A stretch of DNA of 64,000 nt from Denitrovibrio acetiphilus DSM 12809 (lineage in GTDB: Bacteria; Chrysiogenota; Deferribacteres; Deferribacterales; Geovibrionaceae), in NCBI RefSeq assembly GCF_000025725.1, contig NC_013943.1:2976001-3040000 (forward strand), written 5' to 3'. Each line of letters starts with the position of its first letter. The first letter of the stretch is position 1. A program made the position numbers and the translations under genes. The notes under the pieces are model-generated. The model did not search any database, was not told the origin of the DNA, and saw only the letters and a list, made by a program, of their open reading frames with translations. Shown here one piece after another: positions 38,542 through 46,782 of the stretch.

Positions 38542-39527
38542 AGTACAGCATCGACTTTATCAAAGGACTTTCTGCCATTACCGAGGGGGACTACCAGAGA
38601 GCATCTGCCCACCTTAAAAATGCCGCTCTTGAACACAGCGACCGGATAGAGGCATACTTTGCCGCCGGACTCGTCTTCCGCAAAAATAAACAATACGACC
38701 GCGCAACATATGTTCTGGAGAGTATACTCCGCAGTGCAGACATAGACTCAAGCACAAAAAGAGCTCTCACCGTTGAACTTGGACGGGTGATGTTTGAAGC
38801 GGGAAATTATACTATCGCCCATTCACTTCTGGAAATGTCCACTGACAGAGAAGGTGTGCTGCTAAGAGCAAAAACTCTGCGTAAATTAGGCAAATATGAA
38901 GAAGCAGCAAACACATATAAAATGCTCGCGAAAAGCGAAAAGATAAATCTGGACAACGAAACAGGCTACTGCTATTTCCGCTGCGCCTCTGAAACAGAAG
39001 GCTCAAAGCAAAACAAATACCTTAAAACTGCACTTAAGTACATACCGAAATCAAGATGTGTGAGCATGATGCAGATTGACAACCTGCTTATGGTTGCCAA
39101 ACCCTCAAAAGCTTTAATAGAAATAGATAAATTCATCAACTCAGAACTTCCGGCATCCGAGAATGACATGACAAAATTTCAGTCTGTTTTTTACGACACA
39201 GGGCGGACAGAAGAACTCATGCGGATAGTAATGAAACGTATAGCAGAGGGCGCCAGAAATCCTTTTCTCTATGGCTATGCTGTATCAAGGCTTCTGCACA
39301 GTGAAAACCAAGCTAAAGCGCAGGAACTTATCAACAGCTATATAGAAAATTACGGATTCAACAATAACATCGCCCGTGCATCCCTCACAATCACTCCGAA
39401 CAGCCTCCTTGAAAGCTATCTTGAAGGTGCGGACTATTACAGATGCTCTGCCTGTTCTGCAAGTACAAAGACATACAGCGATGCCTGCCCAAACTGTCAG
39501 GGCTTTGAAACTTTAAAACCAATATAA
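38538..39527 (+). CDS. lapB: LapB-like TPR protein with C-terminal rubredoxin-type zinc ribbon
   Basis: The 329-residue protein starts at TTG within the lapA stop. It is built of TPR-like helical repeats (EGDYQRASAHLKNAALEH, YEEAANTYKMLAKSEKI) and ends in YRCSACSASTKTYSDACPNCQ, the four-cysteine metal ribbon of LapB. Unlike the enterobacterial protein, no N-terminal membrane helix is visible, so LapA may be its anchor. It is also about 60 residues shorter. Confidence 0.8.
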   Translation: MKYSIDFIKGLSAITEGDYQRASAHLKNAALEHSDRIEAYFAAGLVFRKNKQYDRATYVLESILRSADIDSSTKRALTVELGRVMFEAGNYTIAHSLLEMSTDREGVLLRAKTLRKLGKYEEAANTYKMLAKSEKINLDNETGYCYFRCASETEGSKQNKYLKTALKYIPKSRCVSMMQIDNLLMVAKPSKALIEIDKFINSELPASENDMTKFQSVFYDTGRTEELMRIVMKRIAEGARNPFLYGYAVSRLLHSENQAKAQELINSYIENYGFNNNIARASLTITPNSLLESYLEGADYYRCSACSASTKTYSDACPNCQGFETLKPI

Positions 39528-39619
39528 AGAGAACAGCCAACTGCAAGCCTCAGGCGGGAGCAGAAGATCATTTCTTCATTCATGCCCAATTGCAGGTGCT
39601 TATAAAATAAAGGACGAAC

Positions 39620-42184
39620 ATGACCAAACCTGAGAAAATTACCCCGATGATGCAGCAGTTTTTCGATGTGAAGGAGAAATATCCCGACACCATCGTATTC
39701 TTTCGCATGGGGGATTTTTATGAAATGTTCGGTGATGACGCTGTCGAAACATCTAAGATTCTGGGCATAGCGCTCACCAGCCGCGATAAAAACAAAGATA
39801 ACGGTATGCCCATGTGCGGCGTACCCCATCACAGCTATCAGCAATACCTTATAAAGATGCTTAAGGCAGGAAAGAATGTCGCAATATGCGATCAGCTTGA
39901 AGACCCTGCACAGGCGAAAGGGATAGTCAAAAGAGGCGTCACAAAAGTGCACACACCCGGCACTGTGATAGACGATGCGGCACTCCCCGCAACTGACAAT
40001 AACTACCTTGCAACAGTATATAAAGCTGAAAAAATCTATATAGCCTTTACAGACCTGTCCACCGGAGAGGTCTATCTTGAGAAGTGCGGTGCAAACTATG
40101 CCGGAGACACTATAGCACGCTACAATCCGAAAGAGATTATAACGAGCTTTAACTCAGGAATCGAAGGGGCATTTGAATTCGGCGGAAGCTTTTCAGAAAC
40201 ACTGGCATCCCGTGAGGTTATGGAGCATTACAGTGTGGGAGCTATGAAATCCCTCGGGCTTGACGAAATAACCTTTGCAGCGCCCATATATATGGCTCTG
40301 AAATACATGCAGAGGGTCATGCTGGATGTAACCCTGCTTAAGCCGAAGCTCGTCACTGACGACGAGCGGGTGTATCTGGACAGTGTGGCGATATCAACAC
40401 TGGAGCTGGTAAAAAACAGCCGTGACGGCTCAGAAAAAGACACCCTGTACAGCGTACTGAACCACACAAACACAACGATGGGCGCACGGACACTTAAGAA
40501 GTGGCTCCTAAGCCCCCTCCGCAACACTAACACTATTCTGCGCAGGCAGGAGATAATAGAGTTTTTCATAAATAACCAGACCACTGCGGACGCTCTTCGT
40601 GACCAGCTTGAGCGTGTTTACGACATAGAGCGTATCACAACAAGGCTTTCAGCAAACAGATGCAACGCCCGCGACCTTGTCTGGCTGAAAAATTCCACAG
40701 AAACATTTCCTACGATAAAATATATGCTCTCATCATGTGAGAACCCTCACATAGCAGACCTCACCGAAGAATTTGACGACCTTAACGACATCACAGTGCT
40801 TATAGAAAGCGCCATCGAAGACGAACCCCCCGTGACTATCACAGAGGGGGGACTCATCAAAAAGGGATTCAACCCGGAAGTGGACGAACTAAAAGACATC
40901 AAAGAGAACAGCCGTCAGATACTTCTGAAGATAGAATCCGAGCAGAGGGCTAAAACTGGTATCTCCAGCCTTAAAGTCAAATTCAACAAAGTTTTCGGAT
41001 ACTACATCGAGATATCAAAAGCATACCTTAACCGCGTACCGGAAGAGTACACACGCAAGCAGACCCTCGTTAATGCTGAACGTTTTATCATACCGGAGCT
41101 TAAAGAGCTTGAAGAAAAGATACTCCACGCTGATTCAAGACTCGTAAATCTGGAGTATGAAATATTCAGCGAAATCCGCCGGCAGGTTTCCGAAAGCGCT
41201 GCACGACTGCGCTCATCCGCTGCCACCATTTCGGAGCTGGACTGCCTGCTGTCACTGGCGAAAACTGCCGTACAGAACGACTACAGAAAACCTCTCGTAG
41301 GCGACTTTGACGATATAAAAATAACAGAAGGACGCCACCCCGTTGTTGAAAAAAATATAAATTCCGCATACGTTCCCAACGACATAGAGATGGACATCAA
41401 CAGAAACAAACTAACTATCATCACAGGGCCAAACATGGCTGGTAAGTCCACTTATCTCCGCATGTGTGCACTCATAACACTCATGGCTCATATTGGTTCT
41501 TACGTCCCTGCATCAGAAGCAGAGATTGGAATTGTCGACAGGATCTTCACCCGTGTAGGAGCAAGCGACAATCTGGCAGGCGGAGAATCAACTTTCATGG
41601 TAGAGATGGTAGAGGCTGCGAACATACTGAACAACGCAACAGATAAGTCGTTAATAATACTAGACGAACTCGGGCGAGGCACATCCACCTTTGACGGTGT
41701 TTCCATAGCATGGTCTGTGGCGGAATACATAGCAGACCACATAAACGCAAAAACACTCTTTGCGACACATTATCATGAACTGACCGACATAAGTCTCACC
41801 ACACAGGGCGTAAGAAACTGCGCCACAGAGGTTGTGGAACACGAAGGAGAGCTTATATTTATGCGCAAGGTTCGCCCTGGCACAGCAGACAAAAGCTACG
41901 GCATACATGTTGCAGAGCTTGCCGGACTGCCTAAGGAAGTTATAACCCGTGCAAACGACATACTGCGCAATCTTGAAAAGAACGAACTCTCCCCTCAGGG
42001 GATAGCGAATACACCAAAGAAAGAGAAGAAACAGAAAAGCCACGAAAGGGGAGTTGTTCAGACAATGCTAGTCTTCGATGACCACCCTGTTCTGGACGAA
42101 CTGAAGGCTCTGGATGTTGACGCATTGACACCGCTTCAGGCTCTTAATCTGCTTTCCGAACTGAAAAAGAGGGCAAACAAATGA
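39620..42184 (+). CDS. mutS: DNA mismatch repair protein MutS
   Basis: MutS recognises mismatches. The 854-residue length is standard. The mismatch-binding motif FFRMGDFYEMFGDDA with the key Phe-x-Glu is near residue 35, Walker A TGPNMAGKSTYLRMCALI near 604, and LDELGRGTSTFDGVSIA near 683. It has an AAGGACG site and begins 92 bp after lapB; the stop overlaps the next start. Confidence 0.98.
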   Translation: MTKPEKITPMMQQFFDVKEKYPDTIVFFRMGDFYEMFGDDAVETSKILGIALTSRDKNKDNGMPMCGVPHHSYQQYLIKMLKAGKNVAICDQLEDPAQAKGIVKRGVTKVHTPGTVIDDAALPATDNNYLATVYKAEKIYIAFTDLSTGEVYLEKCGANYAGDTIARYNPKEIITSFNSGIEGAFEFGGSFSETLASREVMEHYSVGAMKSLGLDEITFAAPIYMALKYMQRVMLDVTLLKPKLVTDDERVYLDSVAISTLELVKNSRDGSEKDTLYSVLNHTNTTMGARTLKKWLLSPLRNTNTILRRQEIIEFFINNQTTADALRDQLERVYDIERITTRLSANRCNARDLVWLKNSTETFPTIKYMLSSCENPHIADLTEEFDDLNDITVLIESAIEDEPPVTITEGGLIKKGFNPEVDELKDIKENSRQILLKIESEQRAKTGISSLKVKFNKVFGYYIEISKAYLNRVPEEYTRKQTLVNAERFIIPELKELEEKILHADSRLVNLEYEIFSEIRRQVSESAARLRSSAATISELDCLLSLAKTAVQNDYRKPLVGDFDDIKITEGRHPVVEKNINSAYVPNDIEMDINRNKLTIITGPNMAGKSTYLRMCALITLMAHIGSYVPASEAEIGIVDRIFTRVGASDNLAGGESTFMVEMVEAANILNNATDKSLIILDELGRGTSTFDGVSIAWSVAEYIADHINAKTLFATHYHELTDISLTTQGVRNCATEVVEHEGELIFMRKVRPGTADKSYGIHVAELAGLPKEVITRANDILRNLEKNELSPQGIANTPKKEKKQKSHERGVVQTMLVFDDHPVLDELKALDVDALTPLQALNLLSELKKRANK

Positions 42185-42747
42185 ACCCGCTCATAAGCTA
42201 CATGACCCATAAACCATTTTTCGGGATGTGCTTTATCTTTCAGACAATACCTTTCTGGGTTCCTCTCATCGGCATCATTTTCGGTTCTGACCCTGTTTTA
42301 ATGATACTTTCGCTTCTGCTGATTGTTTTTGCAAAGGCATATATAGATTCTGAGATAACTTTTACAAACCCTGTCGGGCAGATGTTTTCATATCTTGTTA
42401 AAGTTCCGCTCATAAGTTTTTCTAAATTCACGCTGGCGGCTCTTGTTCTGTCAGTTCTCCTCTATTACGGAATGAATGGCGCCCCCATAGACAGAGGGGT
42501 AGCAGCCGTTCTTGTTATATTCACTTTAAAAGTGATTTACTTCCGCCCTGCAAAATCCGGCTTCTGGAATGTGCGGGGGCTGACAATATATAAACTAATC
42601 GGTTTTTCAGGAAAACTCCTGTCTGCTTTTCTGTGGCTGTCTTTTTTTATGGTTGATGTGAGCATTCCTGAAAAAATAATAATATGCCTGACAGCTATGC
42701 TTGTTTCTGCATTAACTTTTTTCAAAACCAACGAGGGACTGATTTGA
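42181..42747 (+). CDS. Integral membrane protein of unknown function
   Basis: I recognise no family. The 188-residue protein has five to six hydrophobic segments (about 20-35, 38-53, 68-90, 105-120, 140-158 and 165-180) and few charged residues. It overlaps mutS by ATGA and the next gene by TTGA, so it is co-translated with a DNA repair gene and a metallo-hydrolase gene. Confidence 0.75.
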   Translation: MNPLISYMTHKPFFGMCFIFQTIPFWVPLIGIIFGSDPVLMILSLLLIVFAKAYIDSEITFTNPVGQMFSYLVKVPLISFSKFTLAALVLSVLLYYGMNGAPIDRGVAAVLVIFTLKVIYFRPAKSGFWNVRGLTIYKLIGFSGKLLSAFLWLSFFMVDVSIPEKIIICLTAMLVSALTFFKTNEGLI

Positions 42748-43511
42748 GCCTTAAATTCAGCTGTGTCTCATCCGGCAGTTCAGGCAACTGCTACTTTATC
42801 GAAAACGGAAAGCACGTTGTATTTGTGGATGTGGGCATCCCACTGAAAACCATCAAAGCTAATGTTGACATAGACCGTTTTGCAGGTAAGCAGATACACC
42901 TCTTCATTACCCATGAACATCATGACCATGTGGCGGGACTCAAACCCTTTCTGAACAAGTTCAGCCCAAGCGTATACCTCAGCGAAGGGACAGCACAGGC
43001 AATTTCCGCCAAAGGGATAGACGTTTCTCAGTTTTATATATTAAACGGATTTGTAGAATACGAGCTAGAAGGGTTCACTGTACACCCTTTCAACATCAGC
43101 CACGACAGCGCAGAGCCTCTCGGCTTCCGTTTCAGCTTCGGGGAGAAGGTGGTCACATTCGCCACAGACCTGGGAACGGTTCCTAAGGATACTGAATACT
43201 TTCTCTGCTGCAGCGACCTGCTGGTGCTGGAGTCTAACTACGAGCCTGAAATGCTCGCCAAAGGACCTTACTCGAAATATCTTCAGGCAAGAATCGCCTC
43301 CCACAAAGGGCACCTTTCAAACAGAGACGCACTGAAACTTGTCGGATCCATATGCGACACCGGAGTAGGGCGCATTTTTCTGGCGCATGTGAGTGACGAA
43401 AACAACTGTTATGACCTGCTGGAGAAGTATGCCGGCTTCTGCATTACCAACTATAAAGTTCAGACAGAAGTTCTCCGCCGTGAAACCCCTCTCATTGATA
43501 TAGACATTTAA
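42744..43511 (+). CDS. Metallo-beta-lactamase-fold hydrolase, YycJ-like
   Basis: From TTG at 42744 (GAGGGA upstream) the product is 255 residues starting with SLKFSCVSSGSSGNCYFIEN. The metal-binding motif THEHHDHVAGL is near 57 and ATDLGTVP near 139, with a further acidic/His site in VLESNYEPEML and AHVSDENN. The layout fits the YycJ/WalJ group of putative nucleases. It overlaps the membrane protein gene. Confidence 0.87.
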   Translation: MSLKFSCVSSGSSGNCYFIENGKHVVFVDVGIPLKTIKANVDIDRFAGKQIHLFITHEHHDHVAGLKPFLNKFSPSVYLSEGTAQAISAKGIDVSQFYILNGFVEYELEGFTVHPFNISHDSAEPLGFRFSFGEKVVTFATDLGTVPKDTEYFLCCSDLLVLESNYEPEMLAKGPYSKYLQARIASHKGHLSNRDALKLVGSICDTGVGRIFLAHVSDENNCYDLLEKYAGFCITNYKVQTEVLRRETPLIDIDI

Positions 43512-43589
43512 CCACACTAGTTCTGTCTGGCTGTATTCTTCAGTCGAGTTTTATATATTTGCAGAAGCAACTGTTTCCTGTTGAAAAGG

Positions 43590-44945
43590 CTACTTCTTTC
43601 TCTTTTGTTTCCATCTGCTGACCCAGCCTTCCAGATTTTTCTGGCTGGCACGGGTGATGCCGAGAGCATCCGCAGGAACATCTTTTGTAATGGTGGAACC
43701 AGCCGCTATGAGTGCGCCTTCGCCGACAGTTACAGGAGCCACAAGCTGAACATCACTCCCGACAAAGACTCCGTCACCGATTACTGTTTTATATTTACTG
43801 ATACCATCATAATTGCATGTAATGGTTCCGCAGCCGATATTAACATCTTTGCCTATTTCAGCATCACCCAGATAGGTAAGGTGACTCGCCTTTGAGCCTA
43901 TGCCCATCTCTGCTTTTTTGGTCTCTACAAAATTCCCTATCTTATTTTTCCCTTTCAGCACTGTTCCCGGACGAAGCTGTGCCATAGGACCTATCGCAGA
44001 TTTTGCACCGACATAGCTGTCAGTTATCAGGCAGTTGTCTTTAATTTCGCAGTTTTCGCCTATTTCGCTGTTCTTTATCCTGCATCCGGGATAGACAACA
44101 GCACCCTTGCGGATGACAGTACCTTTCTGAAGGAAGACATTAGGATATATAACAGCATCAGCCTCTATAACAACATCGTCATCGCAGTAAAACACAGACG
44201 GGTCAATCAGTGAAACACCATTTGCCATATGCTCTTCCGCTCTTTTCTGCCAGAGCAGCTTTGACGCATTTGCCAGATGGGCTCTGTTGTTTACACCGAT
44301 AAACTCATTCTCATCCTTGGCAAGATAGGCTGACGCACCCTCTGCAACTATATCTGTAAGGTAATACTCGCCCTGCGCATTGTTGCTGTCTATATTTTTC
44401 AGCCTTTCGAGAAGCACTCCGCTGTCACACAGGTATATACCGGTGTTCACCTCGTTTATTCGTTTCTCTTCATCTGATGCATCTTTCTCTTCAACTATCT
44501 TAAGAACACTGTCGTCCAGACCTCTCACAACACGTCCGTAACCCTCAGGTTTTTTCACCTTCACACTTATGAAAGAGACATCTTTATCTGCTGATTCTTC
44601 TATGAATTTATTTAGAGTTTCTGATTGTATAAGGGGCATATCCCCGCAGAGGATGAGTACTTTCCCGTCAAATCTCTCGACCTCCGCAGCGGCTGCCATA
44701 ACAGCGTCCCCTGTCCCCCGCTGGGTTTCCTGAAGGCTGAAGTTAACTTCCCCGCCAAGGTGGTCACGCACAAGCTCTGCACCATTGCCTATCACAACAT
44801 TTATCTCTGATGCGGAAACGCCTTTCGCAGCGTCCACGACATAATCTATCATAGGTTTACCCGCCGCCTCGAAAAGCACTTTTGGCAGGTCAGATTTCAT
44901 TCTTGTCCCCTTGCCCGCAGCAAGGATAAGAGCCATAATCTTCAT
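43590..44945 (-). CDS. glmU: Bifunctional UDP-GlcNAc pyrophosphorylase / GlcN-1-P acetyltransferase
   Basis: GlmU makes UDP-N-acetylglucosamine for peptidoglycan and lipopolysaccharide. The chosen ATG at 44945 follows GGAG and gives 451 residues. The N-domain has ALILAAGKGTRMKSDLPKVL; the left-handed beta-helix domain has KNKIGNFVETKKAEMG and HLTYLGDAEIG with the catalytic His. It is the last gene of a minus-strand operon led by mqnC. Confidence 0.97.
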   Translation of the reverse strand: MKIMALILAAGKGTRMKSDLPKVLFEAAGKPMIDYVVDAAKGVSASEINVVIGNGAELVRDHLGGEVNFSLQETQRGTGDAVMAAAAEVERFDGKVLILCGDMPLIQSETLNKFIEESADKDVSFISVKVKKPEGYGRVVRGLDDSVLKIVEEKDASDEEKRINEVNTGIYLCDSGVLLERLKNIDSNNAQGEYYLTDIVAEGASAYLAKDENEFIGVNNRAHLANASKLLWQKRAEEHMANGVSLIDPSVFYCDDDVVIEADAVIYPNVFLQKGTVIRKGAVVYPGCRIKNSEIGENCEIKDNCLITDSYVGAKSAIGPMAQLRPGTVLKGKNKIGNFVETKKAEMGIGSKASHLTYLGDAEIGKDVNIGCGTITCNYDGISKYKTVIGDGVFVGSDVQLVAPVTVGEGALIAAGSTITKDVPADALGITRASQKNLEGWVSRWKQKRKK

Positions 44946-44964
44946 AAAGTTCTCCAGGAGTTTC

Positions 44965-46782
44965 TTATTCGCCGTTGAATATTTTAAGATATGAGCTGAT
45001 ACCGTTAAAAACACCTTCTGCTATCTGCTTGCGGTATCTTTTAGTTTTCAGCATGTTCGCTTCATTTTTATTTGAGACAAAGCCGGCCTCCACCAGAACT
45101 GCGGGCATCTTAGCACCCACCAGCACATAAAAAGGAGCCTGCTTAACACCCAGGTCGTAGCGGCTTGTTTTGTATAAATTCTTATGCATTGCCTTCTGCA
45201 CGAAGGACGCAAGCTGAAGCGATTCTTCAAGCTTGGAGTTCAGCATTATGTCTTTCAGAATGCCCTGAAGGTCAGACATGGATTTTTGTGTTGTCTGGTT
45301 CTCCAGTGCAGCAACAGCAAGTGCTTTCTTGTCATTTGTAACGTTCAGTACATATGTTTCAACACCACGGGCTTTTTTATTAGGCGCAGCGTTGACATGC
45401 ACAGAGATGAAAAGGTCTGCTTTCTTTCTGTTGGCGAAGGCAGTCCGTGCCTCCAGAGGTATAAAAACGTCAGTATTTCTTGTCATATAGACATCTATAT
45501 CTTTGTATCTCTTCTTTATCATGTCGTAGAGCTCTTTGCCGACATCCAGAACAACATCCTTCTCTTTTATGCCGTAGTAGCTGGCTCCCGGATCTTTCCC
45601 GCCATGCCCCGGGTCGATGACGATTGTTTTGATCTTAAGCCCGAAGACACTCGCAAGAGTTCCACTCCCTTCACCATTGGCGATAACTTTTGTACCGGAA
45701 GGAACTTTTTTTGTTGAAGAGACATAAGTTGACGAAGCAGTGGTCTTTTTATCCAGAGGGTTACCGCTGACATCTATAACAATCCTATCAGGGTTAGACA
45801 TAGCAAACACTGTAAAATCTTTTACATTGTCGCTGTCGAGAACAACGCGTGCCACGCCAGGTCTGTTATACCCCCAGCGGAGCGAGTCAAGGAGCCCGTC
45901 TTTGATGTTGATATCCTTCGGAATCTCACTGGACATAACAGCGTCTTCGATATCCAGAAAAAGTCTGGGCGGTTTATTGAACTGCGGGTTAGCTTTCAGC
46001 CAGTGTTTCTCAAATTTCGTCTGACCGGAGAGGTCAAGGACTACTCTGGTATAATCTTCTGTAGAAAAGTACCGGACTCTGTTCACCACAACCTTGCCGG
46101 CGGGGACAGCAGACGATGCGTTTTCACTTCCGTAGGCAACCTCTTTATTCTTCGCCGTAGCGGCAGATTCTGCTGCTGTATCATCTGATTTGTCATCATC
46201 CGGATTTTCTTTGTCAGTCAGGACAGAATTAACGACTGGCGGTTCAGGCTTGGCAGCAGTGGAGGCTGTTTCAATTTTCGGGTTGTCTGCGTATAGGCTT
46301 TTTCTGAATTTCTTTTCTATACCAGCAAGCTTCCCCTCTGCTGTCTTTGCATCTTCGGTATTAGGAAACCTGCTTATAAGCTTTTTCAGCATATACCTCG
46401 CCGAGGGATAGTCTTTCTGCTCCTCATAAAGATTCGCCGATTCTATGTACGCAAGGGATGCAAGCCTTGTCTGATAGTTTGATGCCAGCAGTTTGAAATT
46501 TTTCAGAGCATTCAGAAGGTCTGCCCTCTGCTTATAACGAACATAGCTTCTGTGGTATGTGCGTGCGGTATAATAGAGAGAATCATCAGCCAGCTTACCG
46601 CTTGGGTCTTTGGCGTAGATACTGTGAAATTTGTCAGCGACTATGTGATATGATTTTCTGGTTACTTTGCTTGAATGCTCGATATAGTCCAGATCCTTTT
46701 TGGCGGACTGGTACTCTTCAATGCCGGCAAATGCTGCCGTTGCAGTCAATATCAGCATTATAGCAAGAATCAGTTTCTTCAT
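44965..46782 (-). CDS. N-acetylmuramoyl-L-alanine amidase with AMIN domain
   Basis: The 605-residue secreted protein has a signal peptide ending near AFA-G at residue 20, TPR-like helices (about 30-150), a linker, an AMIN domain near 225-330 (VRYFSTEDYTRVVLDLSG) and an Amidase_3 catalytic domain from about 388. The latter has IVIDPGHGGKDPGA with the zinc His, DVVLDVGKEL with the Glu, VSVHVNAAPNKKARG as ISVHVNA, and AVLVEAGFVSNKNEA. It should split septal peptidoglycan in the periplasm. Its start overlaps the uvrA stop by four bases. Confidence 0.94.
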   Translation of the reverse strand: MKKLILAIMLILTATAAFAGIEEYQSAKKDLDYIEHSSKVTRKSYHIVADKFHSIYAKDPSGKLADDSLYYTARTYHRSYVRYKQRADLLNALKNFKLLASNYQTRLASLAYIESANLYEEQKDYPSARYMLKKLISRFPNTEDAKTAEGKLAGIEKKFRKSLYADNPKIETASTAAKPEPPVVNSVLTDKENPDDDKSDDTAAESAATAKNKEVAYGSENASSAVPAGKVVVNRVRYFSTEDYTRVVLDLSGQTKFEKHWLKANPQFNKPPRLFLDIEDAVMSSEIPKDINIKDGLLDSLRWGYNRPGVARVVLDSDNVKDFTVFAMSNPDRIVIDVSGNPLDKKTTASSTYVSSTKKVPSGTKVIANGEGSGTLASVFGLKIKTIVIDPGHGGKDPGASYYGIKEKDVVLDVGKELYDMIKKRYKDIDVYMTRNTDVFIPLEARTAFANRKKADLFISVHVNAAPNKKARGVETYVLNVTNDKKALAVAALENQTTQKSMSDLQGILKDIMLNSKLEESLQLASFVQKAMHKNLYKTSRYDLGVKQAPFYVLVGAKMPAVLVEAGFVSNKNEANMLKTKRYRKQIAEGVFNGISSYLKIFNGE

